A stretch of 64,000 nt of DNA. Source: Pseudomonas sp. RIT-PI-q. Its GTDB lineage: Bacteria > Pseudomonadota > Gammaproteobacteria > Pseudomonadales > Pseudomonadaceae. Positions 33,934 through 42,456 of the stretch are shown here, one piece after another (the first letter of the stretch is position 1; each line of letters opens with the position of its first letter). The notes under the pieces were generated by a model that made no database searches, was not told the origin of the DNA, and saw only the letters and a program-made list of their open reading frames with translations. The position numbers were made by a program, and so were the translations under genes. The stretch spans positions 1 through 64,000 of the forward strand of contig NZ_LHPC01000021.1 of the NCBI RefSeq assembly GCF_001297125.1, in the 5' to 3' direction.

Positions 33934-34181
33934 TCGGTTCGTCCTCCCGCATTGGCAGCGGTGGAGCAAACCCGGGTTTCAAGCCAAGCCGCGACGTCCC
34001 CGGAGCGATAACGCACCCGTGACCCGGTTTTGACGTAGGGGAGTGAATGAGTACGTGAGCTGCGCCATGCAGCGAGCGTTCGGCTGGACAAACCTAGAGC
34101 GTTCGCTACCTGATCAGTAGTGAGAAGCTCTGTAGCAGGCTGGATGGTTGCAAGTGGGGTTGCGGCGTCGTGGATAGTCAT
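33930..34181 (-). CDS. Excisionase-like helix-turn-helix protein
   Basis: This 83-aa small DNA-binding protein has a MerR/Xis-type helix-turn-helix (TTDQVANALGLSSRTLAAWR) followed by LPYVKTGSRVRYRSGDVAAW, the wing of the helix_turn_helix_17 type. First gene of a three-gene overlapping operon. It probably controls excision or early gene expression. The large upstream gap contains the right iteron cluster. Confidence 0.75.
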   Translation of the reverse strand: MTIHDAATPLATIQPATELLTTDQVANALGLSSRTLAAWRSSRTHSLPYVKTGSRVRYRSGDVAAWLETRVCSTAANAGGRTE

Positions 34182-34566
34182 AACGGGTTACCTGTCGTAG
34201 TTCTTACAGGCCCCAGCTATGTAAACTAATAATTGATTTTTAAAAGATTTATTTTTCGTCTACTTCGAAGCAGTGTTCCGTTTAGTAGCAAGTAAAGTCA
34301 GCATGTTCGCGACAAAGTTTTCATTTTTTGCTGGGCTGTCCCACCATGTCCCACTGGTTTTCTATACAGTGTAAAAAATGAAAAGCAAAACGCGTTTTTC
34401 ACAATTCTTTACACAAACGGTACTTTATTACCGAGTTTTCGACTCTCTCTCTGCAGTTTCTCAATTTCCGAAATTCAGCCCCCCGCCCCATGCTTTCTGT
34501 CGTTTCCAGCGAAAGACATTCGAGTCCCATCCATACGTGGCCATCAGTGAAGTGGTGCTATCCGGC

Positions 34567-34688
34567 GTTACACGCTTAGTCATCGTTACACCGCGTGTAC
34601 GCGATCCCGTTCAAACGTGTAACCACCGGGAGATCCAATGAATTCGGGCATTTGGCGGAGGTCGTTACACGGGTTACACGCGTTACAC
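34567..34688. repeat. Right cluster of GTTACAC iterons
   Basis: Six exact copies, five GTTACAC and one reversed (GTGTAAC), lie at 34567, 34585, 34617, 34664, 34673 and 34682. The last three are in a tight 9-base phase (CGTTACACG type). They lie in the 536-base gap between integrase and regulators (34182-34717). The left part of the gap has an A+T-rich promoter-like region and an inverted GTGTAAA...TTTACAC pair near 34370-34425. It matches the left cluster at 20535-20655. Confidence 0.7.
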
Positions 34689-34717
34689 GGATTTTGGGCG
34701 GGGGTGTGGATACCTGC

Positions 34718-35953
34718 TCATACCACCGCGCCGAAATCCCCGTGAACGACACTTCCAGCGGCTAAGTGATCCAGGTAATCGGCGTACCACTGCATCATGG
34801 TCGTGCGCTGTTTTAAGTACACAGCTTTGTTGTAAACACCCGCAACCCCATCCTTCATATGGGAAAGCTGGGCTTCAATATGGTTTTCATCAAAGCCGTG
34901 CTCGTTAAGGATCGTACTCGCAATGTGTCGGAATCCATGGCCAGTTTGACGACCTTCATAGCCCAAGCGACGTAATGCCATTAAGAAGACAGTATTGGAG
35001 CGTGCTTTGGTTGTATCGCTACGGCCAGGGAAAAGAAGCTGATACTTGCCAGTCAAAACATACAGATCCCTCAGCAGAGTTACTGCTTGGTGAGGTAGTG
35101 GCACTAGGTGCTCTCGACGCCGTTTCATTCGCTCTGCTGGTATCGTCCAAACAGCTTTTTTTAGATCAAACTCCGACCATCGAGCTTCGCGAATTTCAGA
35201 AGGACGGCAGGCCAGCATGGAGAGCAAGTGAAGCCCAATACGGATATCGATAGCGCTTGGATAAGCGCGGATTGCTCGGAGGAGAGGAGGCAATTCTTCT
35301 GGGGATACATGAGCGTAGTTTTCTGCTGGCTTCGTCTGCAGAAATTTGTGCAAGCCTTCCAGCGGGTTGTGTGTTGCCCGCCCGGTTACCCTTGCGAGGT
35401 CGTAAATCTCACGACACATTCCTCTTACGCGGCTGGTCTGCTCAATGATTCCTTTCCGCTCCATTGAGCGAAGAAAGTCCATCCATTCCATTGGAAGAAT
35501 TTCGCGGTACGAGCGAGTTCCGAAAACCGGGAAGACATGCAGCTCCAGTGCGCCGATGGTTCGGACTGCTGTTCCTGCGGTCCAACCTTTACGTTTCGAC
35601 GCATACCATTCCCGAGCAAGTTTTTCGAAGGTATTACTAGCGCTTTCCAACGCAGCGGCTTTTTGGGCCCGCATTGTTGCCAATGGGTTGCTCCCATCAG
35701 CAGTGCTTGCCCGCAGGTCGACTGCTTTCTGTCGCGCAGCAGATCCAGAGACCGTTGGATAACTGCCCAACCCTATCCATGACCACTTCCCGTCAGCTTT
35801 CTTGTAGCGAAGCTGCCACGACTTCTTCCCGTCTGGCCGGACACGGAGGTACACGTTGTTCCCATCGTGCTCGCGGTACTCCTTGGAGTCAGCTTCCAGG
35901 CTCGCTATGACTGTGTCAGCGAGAGGGCGCCGTTTGATTTCAGTCCTTTTCAT
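34718..35953 (-). CDS. P4-type tyrosine integrase
   Basis: This 411-aa site-specific recombinase has an N-terminal DUF4102-like arm-binding domain (LADTVIASLEADSKEYREHD, WIGLGSYPTVSG), a core-binding domain, and a catalytic domain with R in LACRPSEIREARW, H-x-x-R in TGHGFRHIAS, a later His in AQLSHM, and the nucleophile Tyr in GVYNKA. The start MKRTEIKRRPL is chosen; in-frame ATGs at 36013 and 36031 would add 20 or 26 residues. It stands 170 bases from the ssrA 3' end, as expected for an island inserted there. All catalytic residues are present, so it may be active. Confidence 0.9.
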   Translation of the reverse strand: MKRTEIKRRPLADTVIASLEADSKEYREHDGNNVYLRVRPDGKKSWQLRYKKADGKWSWIGLGSYPTVSGSAARQKAVDLRASTADGSNPLATMRAQKAAALESASNTFEKLAREWYASKRKGWTAGTAVRTIGALELHVFPVFGTRSYREILPMEWMDFLRSMERKGIIEQTSRVRGMCREIYDLARVTGRATHNPLEGLHKFLQTKPAENYAHVSPEELPPLLRAIRAYPSAIDIRIGLHLLSMLACRPSEIREARWSEFDLKKAVWTIPAERMKRRREHLVPLPHQAVTLLRDLYVLTGKYQLLFPGRSDTTKARSNTVFLMALRRLGYEGRQTGHGFRHIASTILNEHGFDENHIEAQLSHMKDGVAGVYNKAVYLKQRTTMMQWYADYLDHLAAGSVVHGDFGAVV

Positions 35954-36116
35954 TTCCTTGTACCCATCAGTTTCAATCTGTATCCGAGGTACACGAAAGG
36001 ATACAGCGCACATTGGGATAGGGGTAGACAAGGACGGATAGCCAGAAACAAGAAAGCCCGCACAGGGCGGGCTTCTTGGGGTGTTTCGTAGACTGTCTGA
36101 GACAGGTCTAGATTGC

Positions 36117-36144
36117 TATTTGGTGGAGCCGGGGGGATTTGAAC
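36117..36144. repeat. Right attachment site inside the ssrA 3' end
   Basis: TATTTGGTGGAGCCGGGGGG..., the tmRNA acceptor end, is matched at 18760-18786 (27 of 28 positions aligned, two mismatches, one gap). The repeat pair defines the island's ends. Confidence 0.82.
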
Positions 36145-36518
36145 CCCCGTCCGCCAGTACTCCGCTGTCGGTACTACATGCGTAGCCGTTTCTATTAAGT
36201 TAACCCTCAGCGACCCGAAGGGCAGGGTGCTTTGGGCGAGTTGTGTAAGTTTTAGCCGCTTCGTCCACAACGTACTGCACGGCGATTCTGTTCTATATGA
36301 CAATCACTTCGGGTTTACAGACATCCCCTAGTGATTGCTGGGCCCGAAGGCACCAGAAGCTCAGGGTCTAAGGCTGCTTACGCAGCGATAGCGAATTCCT
36401 GGCCGTAGTTATCGTCATTGGCAACTATAAGTAGTTGCAACAGTGGATTTACGAGTTCTGTTACCAACTCGGCATGCACCTAAAGTTTCGCAACCGGCGT
36501 CGAATCCTAAACGGCCCC
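36121..36518 (-). ncRNA. ssrA: tmRNA (ssrA)
   Basis: A 398-base one-piece tmRNA. The 5' end GGGGCCG...GGATTCGACGCCGG and the 3' end GGTTCAAATCC...GGCTCCACCA form the alanyl tRNA-like domain. The resume codon GCC opens the tag frame ANDDNYGQEFAIAA followed by TAA. It rescues stalled ribosomes together with SmpB, whose gene lies 10 kb away. The gene is intact although an island is inserted at its 3' end, because integration restores the terminal bases. Confidence 0.97.
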
Positions 36519-36584
36519 GAACTCATTGCTCGTGAATCAAAGTGAGCAACAAGCCTGTGCAGTGTACGCCAACCCGGCTCGGAA

Positions 36585-36604
36585 GGCCAACCCGAAGGTT
36601 GGCC
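36585..36604 (-). terminator. Hairpin after first small secreted gene
   Basis: GGCCAACC-CGAA-GGTTGGCC, a stable stem with a tetraloop, lies 29 bases after the stop codon. The same hairpin with its flank (GAGCAACAAGCCTGTG) is repeated after the second paralog at 37094-37113. Confidence 0.6.
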
Positions 36605-36632
36605 GCGAGTGATTGTGGATTGGCTTCATTGT

Positions 36633-36887
36633 TCAGTGTGTCATCGACAACGCCTGAGTGGCCTCGGTGGCGCACTTTTTGTCGTCCCCGGAGGCTTTTG
36701 AAGCTTCGGCGCTGGCCAGCAGTCTTTTGATCTCCATCGTGGTGTTGTCGGGGGTCGCTGGCAGTGCATTCACTTTGGCTTTGAGCTCTTGCAGCTTGCT
36801 CGTACAAAGGTCGTTGTCCGCGGCAAATACGGGAGAGGCCAACATTGCAGCAGACATGAACAAACCAGCGAGTGCGGTACGTTTCAT
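36633..36887 (-). CDS. Small secreted protein, paralog 1
   Basis: This 84-aa protein has a clear Sec signal peptide (MKRTALAGLFMSAAMLASPVFA, cut after AFA-type) and a mature part of about 62 residues with two Cys (LCTSKLQEL and KKCATEATQ) that could form a disulfide. It is similar in layout and sequence to the next gene. Function unknown; a periplasmic location is likely. Confidence 0.75.
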   Translation of the reverse strand: MKRTALAGLFMSAAMLASPVFAADNDLCTSKLQELKAKVNALPATPDNTTMEIKRLLASAEASKASGDDKKCATEATQALSMTH

Positions 36888-37123
36888 GGATAACTCCTTG
36901 TGCTGATGGTCTCGGTGCTGCCGTATGATCGGGCGGCTCGGCCGAGGTCGAAAAACAAGCCACGATTAATTTGGCCTACTTAAGAGACCACGACGCTGCG
37001 CAGGAATTCGTTTTTTGAGAACCTCAAACGGCCACAGGCCTGTTGCTCTGTGAATCGTGTTGAGCAACAAGCCTGTGGGGTGTGCGCTGACAAGGCCAAC
37101 CCGAAGGTTGGCGTTGTGCCGGG

Positions 37124-37396
37124 TTACTTCCCGCCTTTGTTCGCGTTCTTGATTTGCTGGATCGTTTGTTCGGTCTCGGCGATGCAATCGTCAGTCCCTT
37201 CCTTGGTGCCTTTTGCCTGATCGGCTTTGGCTTTCGTGACGCTGTCCATTACCTGATCAGACATCTCCGGAGGAGTCTGTGCCTTGGCATTTTCGATGGT
37301 TTTCAAGTTGACCGCACAGAGGTCTTCGGCGGCAAACGAGGTGGACGCCATCAGCGAGGCAGTAACGAACAGACCTAACAGTACAGAACGTTTCAT
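37124..37396 (-). CDS. Small secreted protein, paralog 2
   Basis: This 90-aa protein has the signal peptide MKRSVLLGLFVTASLMASTSFA and a mature part with two Cys (EDLCAVNLKTIENAK and DDCIAETEQ) and a Lys-rich end. The ATG at 37396 behind GGAGAT is chosen over a longer frame. It shares its start, two-cysteine plan and 3' hairpin flank with the gene at 36633-36887, which marks a tandem duplication. Confidence 0.75.
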   Translation of the reverse strand: MKRSVLLGLFVTASLMASTSFAAEDLCAVNLKTIENAKAQTPPEMSDQVMDSVTKAKADQAKGTKEGTDDCIAETEQTIQQIKNANKGGK

Positions 37397-37514
37397 ATGT
37401 ATCTCCTTGAACTGAGGGTCCAGGCATCGCTGGCCATCAGGACGGGCTGCCGAGTTTGGGTTAAGCCCGGTTATTGCGGGCTTAATGAGTGGACTACGGC
37501 AGCACATCAGGGTT

Positions 37515-40334
37515 CTATTTTTCTTGCATAACCCTTGCCTGCGTTACCCGGTCCACCAAATAGACTAGTCCGTGGTAGTCAATTCCGCCGTGCTGCGTCA
37601 GACCAATCTCACAGGTCCGGCTGGTGGAAATCCCCTCGCTGCACTGCTGCACCGCGTCCTTGAGCGAACGCAGCGAATGCGCGTTCAGCTCAGGCGTGGT
37701 GAAGCCCTTGTCACCGGCAAAGCCGCAGCAATGAATGCCTTCGGGGATGACCACGTTTTTGCTGCACTTGCGCGCCAGATCAATCAACGCCTGGCTCTCG
37801 CCAAGGTGCTGAGTGCTGCAGGTCACGTGCACCGCAATCGGTGCTTCCTGCGGTGTGAAATCGAGTCGATCCATCAAGTGCGTACGGATGAAGCGCACCG
37901 GGTCGTACAAATCCAGCCGAACATCGCCCAGGTCCTGGACCAGCCGTAATGTGCAGGGGCTGGTGTCGCAATAGATCGGGTCGAGCCCGCCGCGACTGGC
38001 GTGCAGCAGCGCACCGATCAGTTCCTGGCGTTTGTGTTCGGCCTGTTCGGCGTAGCCTTTGGAGGCGAATGGCTGGCCACAGCAGAGGCTGTCCTGGTTG
38101 TCGGGGAAGACCACCTGGTAGCCGGCTTTTTCCAGCAGCCCGCGGGTTTTGTCGTACAACGACATTTGCTCTTTATCACCCGCAGCGGGGCCCATGACCC
38201 GCGAGACACACGCCGCCAGGTACACCACCCGAGGGCGTTCGTCCGACACGGTCGGGCTGAAGCGAATGGCTTTTTCCGGCTGCGGCATGGCGTTGGTCCA
38301 TTGCGGGACCTGGCCTTTGGACAACTTCGTCAGCGTTGCCGAAAGTTTCGCCAGCCGTGGCGCGCCCAGCAGCATCCGCGCGCCATTGGCGACGTGCAGG
38401 GTAAAACGCGCGCCTTGCAGCGCGGTGGCGAAATTGCCTTCCAGCCAGTTGGCGGTTTTCGTATGAGTCGCCTTACGGCCGCGCAGTTTTTTCACCAGCT
38501 CGCCGGTGTTAATTCCTACAGGGCAGCGTTGCGCACAGAGACCGGTGGCGGCGCAGGTATCGATTCCCTGATATTCGTAAGCGGCCTCAAGTTCAGAGGT
38601 CTCGACGCCTGCGCGTTTCTTCGCCTGGATGTCACGCCAGATGACGATGCGCTGGCGCGGGCTCAGGGTCAGGCCTTTCGACGGGCAGACCGGTTCGCAG
38701 AAACCGCACTCGATGCACTTATCGACAATTTCGTCGGCGGCCGGCAGTGGTTTCAGGTGCTTGAGATGGATCTGCGGATCCTCGCTGAGCACCACGTCCG
38801 GATTGAGAATGCCGTTGGGGTCGAGCAGGCGTTTGAGCTGCCACATCAACTGGTAGGCATCGCTGCCCCATTCCAGCTCGACGAAGGGCGCCATGTTGCG
38901 CCCGGTGCCGTGTTCGGCCTTCAGCGAGCCGCCGAACTCCACCGCAACCAGCTGCGCCACGTCGTCCATGAACGCCTGGTAGCGTGCGACTTCTTCCGGG
39001 TTGTTGAAGCCTTGGGTGAAGACGAAGTGCAGATTGCCTTCCAGTGCGTGTCCGAAAAGGATCGCTTCGTCGTAGTGATGTTTGTCGAACAGTTCGATCA
39101 GACGGTTCACGCCGATCGCCAGTTGTTCCACCGGGAACGTCACGTCTTCGATGATTACCGTAGTACCGGTTTTGCGCACCGCGCCGACGGCGGGAAAGGT
39201 GTCCTTGCGGATCGCCCAGAGTCGGGCGTTTTCGACCGGGTCTTCGGTGAAGTCGACTTGTTTCTCCACGGGGAATGAGGTCAACGACGCCATGATGTGC
39301 GCCAGTTGTTCGTGCAGTAACGTGGACGATGCGGCGCGGGATTCGATCAGCAGGGCACAGGCATTGATCGACAGTTGTTGTACGAAAGCCGGCATGCCGG
39401 GTTTGTCCTGCACCGAACGCAGACTGCGTCGGTCCAGCAGCTCCACAGCGGATACCGGTTGGCTTTTCAGTACGGTGACGGCGTTGCAGCAGGTTTCCAC
39501 ATCCGGGAACACGATCAGTGCCGACGCCTTGTTCGGATGGTCGATCACCGTGTCGTAAGTCACCGCGCTGATAAACCCGAGCGTGCCTTCGGAACCCACC
39601 AGCAAATGGCTCAAGATATCCACAGGCTCGTCGAAATCCACCAGCGCATTGAGAGACAGGCCGGTGGTGTTTTTCAGACGATATTTGTGGCGAATTTTTG
39701 CAGCCAGTTCGGTATTGGCGCGGGTCTCGCGGCCCAATGTCGCCAGACGTTCCAGCAGGTCGGAGTGACTCTCACGGAACGCCGCTACGCTGCCAGCATC
39801 TTCGGTATCGAGGCGACAGCCGTCGGCCAGCACCAGACGAATACCCGCCAGTGTGTGGTAGGTATTTTGTGCCGTGCCGCAGCACATGCCGCTGGCATTG
39901 TTGGCGACGATGCCGCCGATTTTGCAGGCGTTGATCGAGGCCGGGTCTGGACCGATCTTGCGTCCGAACGGTGCCAGCCACGCGTTGGCTTGCGCGCCGA
40001 TCACGCCCGGTTGCAGGCGAATTTGTGTGCCCTGGCCGCGAATCTCGCGACCGTTCCAGTTATCCCCAAGCACGATCAACACCGAATCGCTGATGGCCTG
40101 ACCGGACAAACTGGTGCCGGCCGCGCGGAAGGTCACCGGGACGTGATCGCGTTGCGCCAGTTTGAGCAGCGCGACCACTTCATCTTCCGACTCGACACGG
40201 ATCACCAGTTTCGGAATCAGCCGATAGAAACTGGCGTCGGTGCCGAAGGCCAATGTCGACAGCGGATCGTCGAAACGTCGCTCTTGAGGAATCAGTTGCT
40301 GCGCATCTCGCAGGAAAGTCGTCGGTAAAGTCAT
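37515..40334 (-). CDS. dld: FAD/Fe-S D-lactate dehydrogenase (Dld-II type)
   Basis: This 939-aa fused flavoprotein and iron-sulfur protein has: an FAD_binding_4 domain (about 30-260, with FRAAGTSLSGQAISDSVLIV); an FAD-oxidase C domain (to about 530, HALEGNLHFVFTQGF); two 4Fe-4S motifs (CIECGFCEPVCPSKG and CAATGLCAQRCPVG); and C-terminal CCG domains (CCGQPFASKG and CCGFAGDKGF). It oxidises D-lactate (or a related D-2-hydroxyacid) and passes electrons to the respiratory chain. Last gene of the lldP-lutABC-dld operon; its start overlaps the lutC stop (ATGA). Confidence 0.9.
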   Translation of the reverse strand: MTLPTTFLRDAQQLIPQERRFDDPLSTLAFGTDASFYRLIPKLVIRVESEDEVVALLKLAQRDHVPVTFRAAGTSLSGQAISDSVLIVLGDNWNGREIRGQGTQIRLQPGVIGAQANAWLAPFGRKIGPDPASINACKIGGIVANNASGMCCGTAQNTYHTLAGIRLVLADGCRLDTEDAGSVAAFRESHSDLLERLATLGRETRANTELAAKIRHKYRLKNTTGLSLNALVDFDEPVDILSHLLVGSEGTLGFISAVTYDTVIDHPNKASALIVFPDVETCCNAVTVLKSQPVSAVELLDRRSLRSVQDKPGMPAFVQQLSINACALLIESRAASSTLLHEQLAHIMASLTSFPVEKQVDFTEDPVENARLWAIRKDTFPAVGAVRKTGTTVIIEDVTFPVEQLAIGVNRLIELFDKHHYDEAILFGHALEGNLHFVFTQGFNNPEEVARYQAFMDDVAQLVAVEFGGSLKAEHGTGRNMAPFVELEWGSDAYQLMWQLKRLLDPNGILNPDVVLSEDPQIHLKHLKPLPAADEIVDKCIECGFCEPVCPSKGLTLSPRQRIVIWRDIQAKKRAGVETSELEAAYEYQGIDTCAATGLCAQRCPVGINTGELVKKLRGRKATHTKTANWLEGNFATALQGARFTLHVANGARMLLGAPRLAKLSATLTKLSKGQVPQWTNAMPQPEKAIRFSPTVSDERPRVVYLAACVSRVMGPAAGDKEQMSLYDKTRGLLEKAGYQVVFPDNQDSLCCGQPFASKGYAEQAEHKRQELIGALLHASRGGLDPIYCDTSPCTLRLVQDLGDVRLDLYDPVRFIRTHLMDRLDFTPQEAPIAVHVTCSTQHLGESQALIDLARKCSKNVVIPEGIHCCGFAGDKGFTTPELNAHSLRSLKDAVQQCSEGISTSRTCEIGLTQHGGIDYHGLVYLVDRVTQARVMQEK

Positions 40335-41002
40335 TGGTCCTCCACGATCAAAACCACCAGGTCTTTCGGACCGTGGGCACCGTAGGCCAGGACTTGCTCG
40401 ATGTCAGCAGTCTTCGACGGGCCGGACACCAGCAAGGCGTTGGTCGGCATGCCCTGGGCCCATTCGAATTCCTGCTGGACCTGATAGAAGTTGTCGCGGA
40501 TTTCACTGGCCTTGAGCAGGGCGAAATGCACCGGAGGCACCAGGCTCATCAGGCGCGGTTCTTCCCGCGTCGGCCAGAGAATCAGACTACCGGTCGCGGC
40601 GATTGCGCCGAGGGTGGTGGTCAGGCTGGCGGGTGTGTCGTTGAACAATTCGGCCTTCCATTCTTCAACCGGACGCTCGTAGGTTTTAAGCGTAGGCAGC
40701 CCAGGATTTTTCGCCCAGTGCTGAGTGACACGTTGACCATGAGGCGTAGTCGGTGCGATCAGCAGGCTCGGCAACTGACGATCGTGCAGCAACTGAGCAA
40801 GCAACGCAGGCCAACCTTCGCCGGACGTCAGATGGATTTCGGTGTGCACCGCTTCCATCAGTTTGCGCAATTGCGGGATGCGTTGCTCGGCCGTGTAGGT
40901 GTAAGGCTGTGTCACCAGTTCAACGTCGAACTCGTCAGGCACCGGGGTCGTGCCGGTCAGACTACTGCGCAATTTACCGAGGATATTTTGCTTGGCGCTC
41001 AT
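40331..41002 (-). CDS. lutC: Lactate utilisation protein LutC/LldG
   Basis: This 223-aa LUD-domain protein (SAKQNILGKLRSSLTG start, AAITPHGQRV-like and GPSKTADIEQVLAYGAHGP near the end) is the third subunit of the LutABC L-lactate-oxidising complex. The ATG at 41002 overlaps the lutB stop as TGATG. The GPSxTADIE-GxHGP motif is diagnostic. It needs LutA and LutB to oxidise L-lactate to pyruvate. Confidence 0.92.
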   Translation of the reverse strand: MSAKQNILGKLRSSLTGTTPVPDEFDVELVTQPYTYTAEQRIPQLRKLMEAVHTEIHLTSGEGWPALLAQLLHDRQLPSLLIAPTTPHGQRVTQHWAKNPGLPTLKTYERPVEEWKAELFNDTPASLTTTLGAIAATGSLILWPTREEPRLMSLVPPVHFALLKASEIRDNFYQVQQEFEWAQGMPTNALLVSGPSKTADIEQVLAYGAHGPKDLVVLIVEDQ

Positions 41003-42456
41003 CAACGATCTCCCTGTTTGGCCAGATGCTCGCGGGCCATGTCATGCAGTGAGCGGGCAGCGGGTTTCGGTGCGCTGTGGTTTTGCGTCCAAGGTCCGAC
41101 ATTACTTGGTGCGAGGGCGCGCAAGCGAGTGGCGAAGAAACCGAACAGACGATACAGCGTCGGCGAGCTGTTGAGCTTCGCCCAGGCGTTCCAGATAAAA
41201 CGTTCCTTGCGCGAGTATTTGCTGCCTTGCCCGCGCATCACTTGATGCTGACTGTCCGGGGCTTTGACGTTCTCTTCTCGCAGGCGCCGCAGCAGTGCGG
41301 GGATAGGAATTTTTACCGGGCAGACTTCGCCACAAGCGCCGCACAGCGACGACGCGCTCGGGTGGTCCGGGACTTTCGCCAGGCCGACCATGTGCGGGGT
41401 GATGATTTTTCCGATAGGCCCAGGGTAAACCTCGCCATAGGCGTGGCCGCCGATTCGGGTGTAGACCGGGCAGTGATTCATACAGGCGCCGCAGCGGATG
41501 CAGTTCAGGGTCTGGCGCAATTCGCTGTCGGCAAAGGCCTGGCTGCGACCGTTGTCGAGCAGTACCAGGTGCACTTCTTGCGGGCCGTCGAGTTCATGCT
41601 CTTTGCGCGGGCCGGAGATCATGTTGACGTAGGTGGTGATCGGCTGGCCGAGGGCCGAGCGGGTCAGCAACGACAACAGCGGCACCACATCGCGCAGGTT
41701 TTCCACGACTTTTTCGATGCCGGTGACGGCGATATGCACCGGCGGCACGGTGGTGGTCATGCGCCCGTTGCCTTCGTTTTCCACCAACAGCAAGGTGCCG
41801 GTTTCGGCCACGGCGAAGTTGACACCGGAGACGCCGATGTCCGCTTCGAAGAATTTCTGCCGCAAGACCTTGCGACCGATCTGAATGAGTTGGTCAACGT
41901 CCTTGGTGTATTCCACGCCAAGTTTGTCGTGGAACAAGGACGCGACCTGACCGGCATTCTTGTGGATCGCCGGCATAATAATGTGTGAAGGCTTCTCGTG
42001 GTCGAGCTGGACGATGTACTCGCCCATGTCCGATTCCAGGCATTCAATGCCCTGTTCAGCGAGGAAATGATTCATCTCCATCTCTTCGCTAACCATCGAT
42101 TTGCCCTTGATCACTTGCCGCCCCTCGTGAGCGCGGATGATCGAGAGGACGATGCCATTGGCCTCGTCCACCGTTTCCGCCCAGTGTACTGTCACACCGT
42201 TGCGGGTCAGGTTCTGTTCAAGCTGCTCGAGCAGGTCGGGCAGCTTGGATAACGCACGGGCGCGGACAGCATTGCCCAGCGCTCGCAGATGTTCTCTTTC
42301 ATGGGCATCGCTGAAGGACGCTGCCCGTTTTGTCATCAGTGAATCCATCGCAGTGCGAAAGTTGTTTCGCAGTTGCTTGTCATCCAAAGCCTTGTGAGCC
42401 CGGGTGCGAAAGTCTTCTTCTACGGCGACCGTAGGAATAATCGCGGACGCGTTCAT
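41002..42456 (-). CDS. lutB: Iron-sulfur L-lactate oxidation protein LutB/LldF
   Basis: This 484-aa protein has an N-terminal LUD domain (about 60-300, GVSGVNFAVAETGTLLLVEN and GNGRMTTTVPPVHI) followed by two 4Fe-4S clusters (CIRCGACMNHCPVY near 310 and CGACGEVCPVKI near 360) and a DUF3390-type tail. It is the electron-transfer core of the LutABC complex. The ATG at 42456 overlaps the lutA stop (ATGA); a frame 33 codons longer has no support. Confidence 0.93.
   Translation of the reverse strand: MNASAIIPTVAVEEDFRTRAHKALDDKQLRNNFRTAMDSLMTKRAASFSDAHEREHLRALGNAVRARALSKLPDLLEQLEQNLTRNGVTVHWAETVDEANGIVLSIIRAHEGRQVIKGKSMVSEEMEMNHFLAEQGIECLESDMGEYIVQLDHEKPSHIIMPAIHKNAGQVASLFHDKLGVEYTKDVDQLIQIGRKVLRQKFFEADIGVSGVNFAVAETGTLLLVENEGNGRMTTTVPPVHIAVTGIEKVVENLRDVVPLLSLLTRSALGQPITTYVNMISGPRKEHELDGPQEVHLVLLDNGRSQAFADSELRQTLNCIRCGACMNHCPVYTRIGGHAYGEVYPGPIGKIITPHMVGLAKVPDHPSASSLCGACGEVCPVKIPIPALLRRLREENVKAPDSQHQVMRGQGSKYSRKERFIWNAWAKLNSSPTLYRLFGFFATRLRALAPSNVGPWTQNHSAPKPAARSLHDMAREHLAKQGDR

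Noticed and set aside
34378..34641. 87-codon ORF before the integrase
   Set aside because: It runs through three of the iterons, has no ribosome site, and the translation is unlike a folded protein.
18760..36144. Complete prophage
   Set aside because: No capsid, portal, tail, terminase or lysis gene is visible; the backbone fits a satellite or integrative island instead.
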